Positions 46,976-59,692 of a stretch of 64,000 bases of DNA are shown here, in pieces. Origin of the DNA: Eutypa lata (Eukaryota; Ascomycota; Sordariomycetes; Xylariales; Diatrypaceae); contig JAKULF010000009.1 in assembly GCA_022661535.1 (NCBI GenBank), positions 1,550,001-1,614,000 on the forward strand, in the 5' to 3' direction. Every line of letters begins with the position of its first letter. The first letter of the stretch is position 1. The notes under the pieces were generated by a model, which had not been told where the DNA came from, made no database searches, and was given only the letters and a program-made list of their open reading frames with translations. The translations under genes were made by a program, and so were the position numbers.

Positions 46976-48364
46976 ATGAGCTCCATCAATTTGAACCCGG
47001 AAGTGGAGACAGCATCGTCCAACGCCGCGCATCAGAGGCCGAAAACGCGGCAGAGGATACATAAAGCTCCGCCAGCCCTACCAGTCCCCGATATCAATGA
47101 CGATTCCGCGGAGCGGAAACGCGTCTTGAACGTCCTAGCTCAACGTCGGTACCGTACGTATGTCCCACTTGACAACGTCGAAAGCTTGGTCTTCAGACTC
47201 TACTAAGTGATAGACTAACACGCGCTAGGGGAACGTAAGAAGCAAGCCAAAGGTCATGTGAGACCAGCTACAAAGAGCGCTCAGTATGATTCTCAGAAAG
47301 CCCAGCCTGGAACCCAGGCTTCACACCAGAGTTCACCTCCTGAAGACGGAGCTACCCAAGGCGATGCGTTCCTATTCCAGGAAGACTTCGGTTCTGGGTT
47401 ATGTACGGACGTGGGCTTGCTAGGAGGAACAGAGGATCTAGACCTCAACTTGCAAGGCTGGCCAAATAGTGCTCTGGATCCTACATTCCCGGATATTATG
47501 GAAGCGACGACCGACACCACATTCACAATACCGCAGGCCTCATACTCTCTATCTGGGCCCAGCACCGCCACGCCTACACCACTAGCTTCATTATCATCAG
47601 CAGAAACAGCCAACACCCCTTCTTCTTCCTCGACGATAATGACGGCGATGATGAACAATTTTTTCTCGCCTAAGAACAGCAAGAAAGACAGCAGCAGCAG
47701 CAGCGGCAACAACGGCGACGGGGAGGGCGAGTTCACCTTCCCGGACTCCTACCTCCTCCCGATGGCGGAGCTCGCGCTCTTCCGCGCCTTCACCCGCATC
47801 GCGAAACGCCTAGGATGTGGCGGGGGCGCGGTCTGGTCGCTCGATGCGCGGTCGCCGTTCGTCACTTCTCGTTCTCCTTCCCCTTCTTCTCCACTCGCAC
47901 CAGGGGGGTTAGCAAGCGTCAACTTGCCAGCACACCTACGCCCAACGCTCGCTCAGAGCACCGTCCCACACCACCCCGTGCTGGACTTCCTGCCGTGGCC
48001 CGTGGTGCGCGATCGGTTGATCACGGTGCTTAGCATGCCAGATGGGGTGAGGCCGCCAGTCGCGGGTGGCACGTCTGTTCCTGCTTCTGCTGCTAGTGAT
48101 GGAGGAGAGGGTAGTGGTGATGGTGGTGGTGGTGTCCCCATGGCCTTGGTTCAGCTGTCGTACGATATGGAGCACACGGCTGAGGGCATACGCATCTGGG
48201 GCCCGGATATCTATGATCCCAGGGCCTGGGAGGTCGGCCAGGTCTTCTTCGAGAAGTGGTGGTTCATTTTTGATCGCGAGGTTGTTGAGCAGAGCAATTA
48301 CTGGAGGAGGATGAGGGGCGCGAAAGAGCTATGCGTCAAGGGTTCTTCCGGCGGTGTTGTGTGA
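46976..48364 (+). CDS. bZIP/DUF3425 transcription factor lacking a visible leucine zipper
   Basis: Two exons, 46976-47153 and 47229-48364, giving 437 aa in frame; the junction splits the last Arg codon of the basic region. The basic region reads ERKRVLNVLAQRRYRERKK (residues 47-65), the fungal NxxxQRRYRxR pattern. After it the sequence goes straight into KGHVRPATKSAQ with no Leu heptads, so the dimerisation zipper is absent or very reduced. A Ser/Thr/Pro-rich middle follows, then a typical DUF3425 domain: LPMAELALFRAFTRIAKRL, VPHHPVLDFLPWPVVRDRL, EGIRIWGPDIYDPRAWEVGQ and REVVEQSNYWRRMRGA. DUF3425 bZIP factors are fungal regulators of stress and metabolism. DNA-binding mode without a zipper is open. 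Confidence 0.9.
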
Positions 48365-50135
48365 CCTACCTAACTAACTAACTAACTAGGTGCCTATAGT
48401 GTAGGTAGGGGTGCATGCTTGCCTACCTATTAGAAGAGTTACATATCTAGGTGCCGTGATGGATGGATGCATACATACTATACCTACTTACCTAGGTGAC
48501 TTTGAAGGGCGTGCGTGTTGACAAGCAAGCTGACTTGCTTAGACCAATCCCTTCTCACCATGGGAGCTGGGGTAACAGGGACTCACCGCTCCGATGGCTG
48601 TATATCATTGAACAATATAGTGTATGTTTTCTCATCGGATATGAAGAAAAGCTTCACCGATTGCAGATTCCTTAAGCTCTAGATATATTTGTTGAATTGT
48701 ACTATTTCATTTCATATTCGTACCTATGTAGCTTGGATCTATATGCTCTTGCGAGGAGAAGCGATGACATCATCAGCAGTTTAACTAGTTGAGACATCGC
48801 AGAACTTAATTAAAACTTCACGACTACGGCTCAACGGCAAGAATATCTACTCGCGGCCGTTCAAAACTAAGTGTCCAAGTTTCTAACGTTAACACATAAA
48901 TAAATACACATTGTTTACATGTACACTCCGGGCGCTCCGGATTCAATTAAGCGGTGAATGCGGACGAGCAAAGAGTCAACAGCTTTTGTTTGTCGGGGAA
49001 CCCGCGCGGGGCACATCCGGCGATCGGACGTGACCTTGAAGGATCAGCAACCGGGGAGGGGGGAAATGCCCAGGGGCACTGAGCTAAGAAAAGGGGAAAT
49101 ATTGTAACAATCATAGAATGTCCAATACTCTAGTTCATATAACTTGTTGAATGAAAACAAAAGACCAGATGTCCAGGTATGTATGATGTGTTTACTCTTC
49201 AGGCACAATCGTTCAAGGGAAATGGATTGTCATTGATATTGAATCCTTTTAATATTGTCGGGTTCCCATGGTGGGTTTAGCGGATATGCATAGAGTTACA
49301 GTAGCAGTTGGGCTAGAAACAATTTAGTACCGTATATTGCTACATACATGTACTACATGTATGTAAGTCAATTGAAACAAAAAACGTGGACCGATTCTCG
49401 GGGTCTTCTTGGTTGCCATTAGCATTCTTGGCTTTCTTTCTAAACCAATGAAAACCTGGTTCTAGAGGTGGGGGATGTTTGCGCTAAGGCAGGCTGCAGG
49501 GCTTTAGTGTAGTTGAGTCGTACGTGCAACATGTACATACATACTGTTGAAGCTTCAGAAGCTAAGATTGTGCTATGAGAATTTCTCGGGCCCTCTTCTT
49601 TCTCCCGCCTTTTCTCAATCCCTTTTTCTCATAATCACTTTGTCGGTGTAATTAATCGAGTGCTGGACGGGAGGGGACGTTCTCAATCGCATAGAGAGGT
49701 TAAAAGACATCTCAATTATCTGAGAGTCTTTATGTGTTCTCTTATAGAAAATTGTCTAGGTAGGTACGAGTAATTTAACCCCACGTTGACTACTCGGGTC
49801 TCCCTCCCATTAGCACATAAGTTACACGGATGCCCCCATTCACCGTCATCTGACGATGATAGAGAGGGTGAAAGACACACACACAGAGAGAGAGAAGAGA
49901 GACAACACCTACAAACATACATATTACCTATATAATGTTCCTAGTTTGTTGATAATACCTATGAATCATTGCTCTGGGGCTTCCCAGTTCTGAAACCCTT
50001 GCATTTCTCTTGACTAATCGCTAATATTTGGTAGTTTATATTATTTTAGTATTTTAGTTTTCCTTTCCTAAATTGGGTACTCGTTCCATTGGTTGCTTCA
50101 ACTCCCTTCGATCCCTCTAATACAATATCGCCAAA
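48365..50135. other. Spacer upstream of the MTHFR gene
   Basis: 1.8 kb, AT-rich with TAGGTA words and CTAACTAACTAACTAACTAGG just after the bZIP stop. A GA-rich run (about 49880-49900) is present. No gene supported. Confidence 0.55.
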
Positions 50136-52052
50136 ATGCATATCCACGACATGATCGCCGAAGCCGAGAAGAGCGGCCAACCGTCCTTCTCCTTCGAGTA
50201 TTTCCCCCCAAAGACCGCACAGGGTGTACAGAATCTCTACGACCGCATAGAACGCATGTACGACTTTGGTCCCAAGTTCATCGACATCACCTGGGGTGCC
50301 GGTGGACGAATTGCCGAGCTGACTTGCGAGATGGTGGTACAGGCTCAGACCTACTTCGGCCTAGAGACTTGTATGCATCTGACTTGCACTGATATGGGAG
50401 AGGAGAAGGTCAATGATGCCTTAGCAAAGGCCTACAAGGCCGGCTGTACCAACATTCTGGCTTTACGAGGCGATCCTCCCCGAGAAAAGGAAAAATGGAT
50501 TGCCACCGAAGATAACTTCCAGTACGCCAGAGACCTCGTCGCTCATATCCGCAACAAGTACGGAAACCATTTCGGAATCGGCGTGGCTGGATACCCGGAG
50601 GGTTGTGACGACAATAAGGATGAGGGACAACTTCTGGACCACCTGAAAGAAAAAGTTGACATGGGTGCTACCTTCATCGTCACGCAGATGTTCTACGATG
50701 CCGATAATTTCGTGCGCTGGATGGGCAAGGTTCGGGAGAGAGGCATCACCGTACCGATTCTACCAGGAATCATGCCCATTGCTACGTACGCCAGTTTTAT
50801 TCGACGGGCAAACCACATGAACTGCAAGGTCCCCGACGGCTGGATGGAGGCATTGGAGCCAATAAAGAACGACGATGCTGCGGTTAGGAACGTCGGCAAG
50901 AGCTTGGTAGCTGATTTGTGTCGGAAAATCATGGCAGCCGGTATTGTCCACTTACACTTCTACACGATGAACCTGGCTCAAGCTACGCGCATGGTACTGG
51001 AAGAATTAGATTGGATGCCCACAAGCAACCGCCCACGGAAGCAGGCGTTGCCCTGGAAGCAGTCCCTCAGTCTCGGCCGCCGCGAGGAAGATGTTCGACC
51101 GATCTTTTGGCGTAACCGCAACAAGTCGTATATATCAAGGACAATGGACTGGGACGAGTTTCCGAACGGTCGGTGGGGTGATTCACGGTCGCCCGCTTTC
51201 GGTGAGCTGGATGCGTACGGCATAGGCTTGACTGGCACGAACGAGTCCAACAGGAAGAAGTGGGGTGAGCCTCAATCCGTCAAGGATATTGCGAATCTCT
51301 TCGTTCGTTACATACAGGAGGACCTACAGACCTTGCCTTGGAGCGAAGCACCATTGACCGCCGAAGCCGACTCGATCAAAGAAGACCTCATTAAGCTCAA
51401 TCAACGAGGGTTGCTGACAGTCAACTCTCAACCAGCAGTGAATGGAGTCAAATCATCTCATTCTGTGCATGGTTGGGGACCACTAAATGGATACGTCTAC
51501 CAGAAGGCCTACCTAGAGCTCCTGGTCCCACCTGAGTTGTTTGCCGAGGTGCTTCAACGTATTCATAACCACCCGGACCTCTCTTACTATGCTGTCACCA
51601 GAACTGGCACTTTGAAAACGAACGCACCCTCTGAAGGTCCGAATGCCGTTACTTGGGGTGTCTTCCCAGGCAAGGAGATCGTTCAACCGACAATCGTAGA
51701 AAGTATCAGTTTTCTAGCTTGGAGAGATGAGGCCTATAGACTAGGGAAGGATTGGGCACACTGTTACGACGCCAATACCCCCAGCCGGGTGCTGATCGAT
51801 AAGATCATGGATGAGTGGTATCTGGTCAACATTGGTAAGGTTCATAGCCACTTAAACGATGAACGACTTGACTAACTTGATCTCCTAGTTAATAACGATT
51901 TCCACCGACCAAGAACCATCTTTGAGGTATTCGAGGGGCTGGAGGTCAAAGACTTTGACGTTGCCGTCCAACCAGGGACTAATGGGGTTCGCAACGGCGA
52001 GACCAATGGCGAAGCCCATACCAACGGGTCTAGCGTAGCTACAACAGCATAA
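50136..52052 (+). CDS. MET13: Methylenetetrahydrofolate reductase (MET13 type)
   Basis: Two exons, 50136-51834 and 51889-52052, giving 620 aa in frame. Start context CCAAAATGCA is strong. The N-terminal catalytic TIM barrel is clear: SFEYFPPKTAQGVQNLYDR with the catalytic Glu, FIDITWGAGG, LETCMHLTCT, ILALRGDPP, FGIGVAGYPEG and TQMFYDADNFVRW. The C-terminal regulatory half includes RPIFWRNRNKSYI, DEFPNGRWGDSRSPAFGEL and the SAM-responsive-domain-like HGWGPLNGYVYQKAYLE. The enzyme reduces 5,10-methylene-THF to 5-methyl-THF with NAD(P)H and FAD, supplying methionine synthesis. Exon 2 restores the conserved LVNIVNNDF end, then adds a low-complexity Asn/Gly/Thr tail. Overall closer to yeast MET13 than MET12. 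Confidence 0.96.
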
Positions 52053-53637
52053 TTACGACAACGACGATGACGAACTTGGCGTATTTGGATTTTCAACACA
52101 GCATCAGGCCGGAGGAATGGCCTAGGAGTTATGTCTTTTTCAACGAAGCATATGTAATGGGCGTTCTATTACAAGGGTCCCAGATTTTTCAACAAAAAAT
52201 CGGAGCAGGGGGCATTAGGGCTTTGGGCATGGAACCTCAGGTTTTTTTAAAAAAGGGGTTAGGCCAACGGAAGAAAAAGCGAAAGCAAAGGTGCATTATA
52301 TCTCAACGATACCCCCCGGAGCTGAGAGAGTCGGGAACACACGAAGATGGTAAGATAAGAAAGAGTATTAGGCGGAAACGGGGTCTCAAGACAATCATGT
52401 CTGGTTGGAATGTCGTATTTAGCGGATCATATAAGTAGTTGTCAATACAAAGACGCGATCTCAACCGCCAAGCTTCTCGGCCGCGCCATGTCACCGGAGG
52501 GAACATACTCAGTTCGGGATTACCAATCAACAATTAAAATATTGATAATCTCTATGCTCGGTTTGTAAACAATGTCTTAGCTTTCAGACTAATGCAAACC
52601 GGTCTTGTCTCTTGATCTGTGAGTATAGATACGTCCAGCTTCTATCAGAGTCTGGTGGTTTAGTTAGGCCTGTGTTGTACTTTTGAAATGAATCCCACCC
52701 GGTATCGGGTCGGGTCGGGCCTTAGCTCCTCCGAAGCCCTTCCCCCCCTAGCATCGTGTCTCGCACTTCGGGGTCTTCGCTTCGCCCTAGAGCCCGAAGG
52801 TGCGGGACGGCAAGAAGCACCAACGGCGACGGCCCAGCCCGGTTTTGACTAGAAAATTTAGCGACGTTACAGTTGATGCGAGGTTGAGAGCCTTCCGTCT
52901 CGGTCACCCTATCGGAACTTATCTGACCCTTCAGCCCCCCTAGCTTAGCCCCCAAGAGACGACTATATTTAGACCCGCGAAAACGGTATAGGGCCGGTAG
53001 TGCTGCATGCATATACATATGCCTATACTATAATTAGTCAGGTAGACATGGGGGTCCGGTCTTACTGCTACTCCTTACATAAGACGGCCGCTCGCGTACA
53101 TAGATTACGGTGAGCGCCCCCGTTGATGTCGCCCCGATTATAGACGCCTTGGGAACATGTTACTGGCCTTTGATAACGACATTCTATACTACGTATGTAG
53201 TTGGTTAATCTCTCCCCCCCCCCCCCGCGCTAGTAGCTCAGCTCGACAATGGATAGCAAGGATCTATCTATATGTATATGTCGGGCGTTAATGTCCATTG
53301 TGATAAGGCTGGGTGTTGGCATTAGTGTTCAGATACCTATACGTGCAGTATAAAAGGACATTGATTTCCTACGATATATCGATCTCGCGGACTGCTTATC
53401 TTGCTTGACTTAAGGACGATCGATCACCCGTCTTCATAAGGGCTTCTTCTACCCACTTGTTTGTTCTGTCAATCTTGAGAGTGACACCAGACAACCCTCT
53501 CTAGTTACACTTGCCCGCTCGATAATCTTGTGTCCGCCTATCCCCTCACTTACTTGCACATTCTCCCAACCTACACATATACTCAGACATTTCCCCAACA
53601 CGGAAGAACAAAAACAAACACCACCACCATCATCATC
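52053..53637. other. Spacer upstream of the glycosyltransferase gene
   Basis: 1.6 kb. A GC-rich block at about 52690-52990 with small antisense frames has no recognisable product, and a run of 13 C lies at 53214-53226. The last 100 bases before the next ATG are C/A-rich and probably 5' UTR. Confidence 0.5.
53214..53226. repeat. Poly-C tract (13 C)
   Basis: Homopolymer of 13 cytosines; its length is likely to vary and is prone to sequencing error. Confidence 0.9.
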
Positions 53638-55209
53638 ATGGCAGCCACGAAGACCAAAAAGAAGCCCATCCTCTTCTTCACAGCCTTCCCAGCCGAGGGC
53701 CACGCGAACCCGCTGATCAAAGTAGCGCACGGCCTCGTGGCGCGGGGGTACGAAGTGGTGTTCCACCTGAGCCGCGCCTTCGAGTCGCGCGTGTTATCGA
53801 TTGGGGCGACCTTCGCCGAGGCACCCGACATGCCCGGCCCCGAGTTCATGGCCGAGTTGGCCGGCCTCCCCCTCGGCCTCAAGCGCGACATCCACGCCCT
53901 GTCCAAGGTGTTCCTCGAGTCGATCCCGGCCCGCGCCGACAGCGTGGGGGCGGCGCTCGCGGAGCTGCGCGCTCGTCGGGGCCCCGATGCGCAGATCCTC
54001 GTCATGAGCGAGCTGTGCGCCCTCGGCGTCATGCCCTTCAAGTACGGTCGCCCGCCGCCGCCGGGCTTCGAGCACGACGGCTTTCCCAAGGTCATCGGGC
54101 TCAGTGCCACGATGCTTGCTGTGAGGAGTCAGGATACTGCTCCCTATTTCCTCGGTCTGCCGCCCGATAGCACGGAGTCTGGCCGTCTGCGGAATAAGGC
54201 ACTCGAACATATTTGTGAGTATATTCTGTCACGATTCAATACAACAATACCCCGTTCTCGTATATCTCAGGACACCACCCACCCTACGTTGTTACGAGAC
54301 AGGCCTTACCCCACCCCAACATCACCTTGACTTTCTGACTCCTCGCTGCTACGCTGTACAGACGTGAAAACAAGGAGCTGACCCTAGATGACGTTAGTGT
54401 TCGGCCCCGATGGCCCCATGAACCCCATCATCACGCTTCACCACGCCAAGATGCTCGAGGCGGGCGCGTCCCCCGCCCAGGTCCCCGCAGACGCCCACTT
54501 CATCGATTTCTGGTTCCACGCGCCCGACGTCTCCCTGCAGATGTGCCTCCCCGAGCAGGAGTACGCGCTGAGCGACCTGAGCGAGAAGATCCAGTTCGTC
54601 GGGTGCCTGCCGCGCCGCGAGCCCCACGCCCACGACGCCTACCCGCCCTGGTGGGACGAGATCGTCGCCAACGCCGGGAAGGGGGAGGAGCACCGGAAGA
54701 AGGTGGTTTTCGTCTGCCAGGGCACCGTCGCCGTGGACCACTCCCAGCTCGTCGTCCCCACCCTCGAGGCCTTCAAGGACCGCGCCGACGACGTCATCGT
54801 GGTCGCTGCGTTGGGGGCGCGGGGCGCCACCCTCCCGCCCCACGTCCAGGTCCCGGCGAACGCACGCGTGGCCGACTACCTGCCCTACGACACCGTGCTT
54901 GCGCATGCCGATGTGATGGTGTCCAACGCGGGCTATGGCGCCCTGTGCCATGCCGTCGTCAACGGCGTGCCTCTTGTCCTCGCCGGTGAGACTGAGGATA
55001 AGAAGGAGGCGACGATGCGCGCGACGTGGGCGGGGTATGCCCTGGGGTTGTGGACGCAGATGCCTACTGCGGAACAGGTCAGGGAGGGCGTTGAGGAGGT
55101 GTTGAGGGATGGGAAGTTCAAGAAGCGCGCCACGGAGTTGATGGTGGAGAATGAGAAGATGCGGTGTTTGGATAAGGTCGAGGGATGGGTGGAGCAATAC
55201 ACGGAGTAG
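53638..55209 (+). CDS. UDP-glycosyltransferase (GT1/MGT-like)
   Basis: Two exons, 53638-54214 and 54398-55209, giving 462 aa in frame. The 183-nt intron has donor GTGAGT, branch-like CTGAC at about 54379 and acceptor TTAG at 54397. Nearer acceptors would leave TGA and TAG in frame. The ATG at 53638 is chosen because the upstream in-frame extension is low-complexity UTR. N-terminal FFTAFPAEGHANPLIKVAHGL is the acceptor-domain start with the catalytic-type His in GHANP. The donor-binding domain carries VFVCQGT and VSNAGYGALCHAVVNGVPLVL, ending AGETEDKKEATMRATWAG, the fungal/MGT version of the UGT signature. It transfers a sugar from UDP-sugar to a small molecule. The substrate is not readable. 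Confidence 0.92.
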
Positions 55210-57271
55210 GGATACCTAATTCGGGGCTGGACTTGGTTACTGGCGTAGGAAAAGATAGAGATATATGCATGGAAGGATTCCTATACAATAGATGGGCATG
55301 AGTGTTCACGGTAGATCACCTCTCAAAACACAATCCATTTACTCATTCTACTAACGCACCAACTGTGGCCGAATTGAAGGACGAGCTGATTATCTTTTAT
55401 TTTTTTATTTTTTAAATTCGAATAATTTATGATTAAACAATAACAAGTAGGAATTCTTCCGTTTCTAACATTATCATAATAATACTATTCAAATTTACAA
55501 GATCTTCACAATAGAATTTGCTTAATTCATCATATCCGGAGGATGTATAAGATGTGTAGGCGTATAGTAGAAAGCGGCGTTAATCTTGGCAAGAACTTGT
55601 TATATTTCAATATGAGGAAGTAGATGTGTAATCAAAAAGTCATTATGAAACATTAATAAATCGCTCGAACAACGTGCAGGTACTAAGCAATGTTGGAGCG
55701 GTATTAGCATATTCTAGTTAGATATTCCCCTTTTCAAGTGGGTTACACGGCAGCTTTATATCTGGCAGCCCTGATTCCGACCTTTAAGACCTAGGACTTT
55801 AACGCGAAATGCGCAGATATGAGATGAGTGGTGGAAGGCTATCAAGCTCCTGGGACCCGCCATCAAGGGATACTAAGTTTCCTGGATATAGTTACAAGTA
55901 ATGACACTTCAAGGGCATCCAGCTCTAAACCTATGTCTTAACTAATCACTTCATGCCACCAAAGGCTTCATAGACACGACCTTTAAGAGCGATAAGTCTA
56001 GCTCCATGATAAATGTTCGTAGATAATCGACAAGATAATTGAAATCAAAAGAACTTAGAGTTCAGGCTTCTTGAGATTCCGGTTGATATGGTAGACCATA
56101 GAGGACCAAACATACATGATGCATTCTCGGGGCAAAAACGACGAGAAAGGTGATTCATCACGAGGTCTTTCATTAGGGGCGTAGATACACATATGCCTTT
56201 GAAGCCAACGCTCGCACTACACCAACCGGAAAGCAATAAGAACTTTTCTAAACCTTGCAGTGACGCGCCTAACCAACTACCACGAGCCGCCACCACCTAA
56301 TTACTGCAGCCAACTTAACGTGCGAATACCTTCAAGCATAGCAGTTTCAGAGATGAACGGTTAGATAATATGCAGTCAGGCATGACAGATAGATGGCAGT
56401 GGTAACACCCACGATGCCGCCTGCACCACTTAAGTACTAACCTATGGCTCACGATAGCTTCAGCTATATTGATTTTTAGGCCCTATAGCGCAATTACAAG
56501 CGCTAGGCTGTTGCTAATGGTATGTCAAACGGCTTTTTTGGAGCTTCGGATATTATAGTAGGCTGGTAGTAATATCGAATCTTGGTAACAACTTAGTCCT
56601 TATCATGTGATAGCGATATTTCGAAACGGTGATAGCAAATTCTGTGTAACATTCAATGCAAGGAGGATCTGGGTTGTGACAATAAGGAGATTGCCCTGCA
56701 AAATACATCCTTGAATGTGATATTCAGATAAATATGGTATTACAGTGATGTTAATACTTGCTTGTTTCTCTTTGATTAAAGTTAAAGTTTGCCTGTAACA
56801 CGTGGGCACGCGGAAAGGCCTTGTCGGCGGTCCGGGAACAAAGAATAATATGGCACGGGGCTAGCAGTGTCCACTGGCATGCCTTATCCAGCCAGTTATA
56901 TAGAGTTACTATTCAATAGGTAATTGAAATTGTTACTTTACTACTATACACATCCCCATCATCCTATTGTTTGCCGTTGGCAGCAACTTATAAATGGGGT
57001 GGAGGGGTTAGATGAAGGTCACGCCTTAGGATCTATCAAAGTAGTTATTTGCCAACTTAAAAACAAACACCTGGGGAGTGACCTGTTTATACCTTGGTAT
57101 CCGGATCTCCTGAGGCTGGGGCCAGTCATCTATATAACCTTGACTCACCGATACAACTCCTACTTTTGACTGTTTCTCATAAGCGCTCGTAGTATCTTGG
57201 GCATTCTTCATTCCCCTTTTGCTTTCTAACTATCTCCGTTTCTATCAGCTGATCATTCGCTGATTCTCACG
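55210..57271. other. Spacer, possibly with a decayed gene
   Basis: 2.1 kb without a supportable gene. An A/T-rich stretch lies at 55395-55510. The minus-strand frame at 56045-56296 (83 aa) and neighbouring sequence look like protein-coding remnants but cannot be named. Confidence 0.5.
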
Positions 57272-58472
57272 ATGCTTCTCTACTTTCTTGTTTGCCAACT
57301 CCTCCTCCTAGTTTCTCTTGGTAGGGCTCACCTCGGCGGTGATTTCTCAAAGGAACTCGAGGACCGCCGACGTTTCCTGCAGGAGAGTACCTCGAGCCCC
57401 TTGCATTGTCGAGAGCAGTTCAGGCGCGATGTATTGGCCGACAGCGAGCGGTATCAGAAGAGAGCAATTGATTCGCGATCTGAGCGTGGCCTTGAGGGTA
57501 GGTGACCCTTCATAGGATTAGTACCTAGGCGGCTAACCTTACGTATATCAAGCGCGAGATCTCGGCGACTTCCCCACGGATCACGGCCACGGTCACGAGT
57601 TTGACTTGGACAGCAATTCCCATGACATCTTTAACCGGTATCCCGCCTGTGTCTTGTCTCCTGATGTCACGGAAGGTCCCTTCTGTATGTGATTCCTGAA
57701 TACACTGTCTAATATTGCGGTTGCCTTTTGCTGACGCCTCCGCGGTGCAATAGACGTCACGGGTGAACTCATTCGAAGCGACATCACCGATGGCCAGAGC
57801 GGAATCCCTCTGCACCTGGACATCCGGGTGAAGGACTTCGACACCTGCGAGGACGTAGAAGACATCTACGTGGAAGTCTGGCGTAGGCTACCTTTTCCTA
57901 TCCAAGTTAACAAACCTCTCCAAAATCCATCTTTCATGTGAGAGGACTTATATGATTAACCTGAGAGCAACCAAACAGAGACGAACCCATTAGGCACTTA
58001 CGGCGGCGTAGGGGATTCACACAAGGGAGAGACCTACGGCCGGGGTCTGCAGAAGACCGACGACATGGGTGTCGTGTCGTTCGACACTATCTTCCCGGGC
58101 CACTACACCGGTCGCGCGCAGCACATCCACGTTGGCGTGCACGTCGCCGGTACTAAGCCCGACGATTCCGACTCCGATCCCGAGGACTCTGTCAGCAACA
58201 ACGTTGTGTCGCTGTGCGCGCAGATCTTCTTCGACCAGGAGCTAGCGACAAGTTCGCGCCAGGTTCCCCCGTATAGCCAGAACAAGCAGCCGTTCACTAA
58301 CAATGCAGACGATGGCTTCCTCGCGCAGGAGGCAGCCGGCCACTTCGACCCCTTCGTCTCCTGGGCGTATCTGGGCGATGATATTAGTGATGGCCTTCTG
58401 GCGTGGGTCACAGTCGGCGCGAATATGACGGAGCATCGTAATCTCGTTGTGGCAGCTAGTCGTGATGGCTGA
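57272..58472 (+). CDS. Secreted intradiol ring-cleavage dioxygenase-like protein
   Basis: Four exons, 57272-57497, 57553-57684, 57754-57882 and 57979-58472, giving 326 aa in frame. A signal peptide (LLYFLVCQLLLLVSLG, cleaved near residue 19) is followed by a charged pro-like segment. Family landmarks in order: CVLSPDVTEGPFYVTGELIR, DFDTCEDVEDIYVEVW, PLGTYGG, GRGLQKTDDMGVVSFDTIF and PGHYTGRAQHIHVGVHV. The Tyr residues and the HxH pair in the last segment correspond to the non-haem Fe(III) ligands of intradiol dioxygenases (known from the family). Such secreted fungal versions are suggested to cleave catechol-type lignin breakdown products. It faces the AA9 gene with 374 bp between stop codons. 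Confidence 0.88.
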
Positions 58473-58846
58473 TATCAATGAAACCGCGATGGGACGAGGG
58501 TTCCCCGATAGGGCATATCAGACAGATATATTTAAACAGTCTTATAGTTCCGTGGGAGATGCTGTTCGGGTCACCGTAGAGTCTAGCAGAATCATTTAAT
58601 CCCGAATATGACCTTAAAGATCAACTTTCATTACATAGCGTGACTTTCAACGCGATGTGCGTCACGTGCGTATAAAATCCCATTTTGTTTCGGGGGGGAT
58701 GGCAGAATGAGTCTCGTGTGCTCAAAATATCCTCCGTTATGCTCTCAAGTATCTATATAAGCTCTCGCCCGTAACCTCATGCGATCTCATAGAATACTAG
58801 CATTTTCAAATGGTAAATAGCTATTTGTAAGAAAGAAGATTTCACC
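58473..58846. other. Convergent spacer between dioxygenase-like and AA9 genes
   Basis: 374 bp holding both 3' UTRs. A short TATATATTTAAA stretch lies near 58525. No gene seen. Confidence 0.6.
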
Positions 58847-59692
58847 TCAGTTGGCGGCAGTCCACAGGGCTGGACCGGGGTAAGGGTAGCTATCGTAGGA
58901 TACATAGAGGTTGAACATAATACCAGCATCACCTCTCTTGTAAAGGCTGGTACCGGCGGTGCCTCCAGATGGGGATACCGAACCGCTGCCGCTAACTCTG
59001 AGGTTGAGACACTGCGGATAGGCCTGCGCACCATTGTCACTGCTCGCCCCGTGTAAGGCAATGATCTCGTGCCGAATGACATAATTCCCAGCCTTCAAGT
59101 TCTTCGGAATGGTGGCAGACGAAGTGAAGTTGTTGGCGATTAGCTCATCCGTAACCCACGTATTACCGCTAACAATACTACCCTGGCTGATCTTGGAGAA
59201 GCTGAGACTTCCAGCGTTGGCTGTTCATGACGTACGTCAGATTAGTATCATGGGTTGGATATCGGGGCTTATGTACCGGTAGGCTTCGACGAGCTGAGTA
59301 GAAGGCCATCCGAAGCGAAGTCATGACTTACCAGCATAAGGCGCGATGTAGTTGATGATAGGCCCCTTGTGGCTGTCCGGCCACGTGTTCCAGAAGAACG
59401 TCAGCTCGTCGCCGGCCGCGGCTTCGATGAAGTTCTGGCCGACCGTGGCGCTCTTGTGGCACGAGATGTTGCTCGTGCCGAAGCTCGCCGGCTCCACGAA
59501 CCCGATGTCCTGGTTGAGCGCATCCCAGCCCGTCGTCGCGGGGGCCTCACCCGTGGGGTAGTACCACCAGACCGGGTCGGAGCCGGCGAACCACGCACCG
59601 TCGTTTACTTTGACGCCCGTGACGAACCCGTGCGCCGCGGCGGGGCGGAGCAGGGACGCGGCAATGCCTAGGAGAACGGAGGAGGAGCGCAT
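58847..59692 (-). CDS. AA9 lytic polysaccharide monooxygenase (formerly GH61)
   Basis: Two exons, 59692-59332 and 59220-58847, giving 244 aa in frame. A signal peptide of 20 residues ends ..RPAAA, so the mature protein begins H21-GFV, giving the N-terminal His of the copper 'histidine brace'. The second copper His is H108 in WPDSHKGPIINYI. The axial Tyr lies in AQAYPQCLNL near the C-terminal part, preceded by the conserved H in IALHGA. No cellulose-binding module follows. AA9 enzymes oxidatively cleave cellulose or hemicellulose outside the cell using copper and H2O2/O2. The intron interrupts the loop after APYAG, and that loop is short in the spliced model, so an alternative acceptor might lengthen it. 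Confidence 0.92.

Noticed and set aside
52722..53018. 98-codon minus-strand frame in a GC-rich block
   Set aside because: No domain, no convincing start context and no exon continuation.
54394..55197. 267-codon minus-strand frame over the glycosyltransferase
   Set aside because: Shadow of GC-biased codons. The sense strand has the UGT signature.
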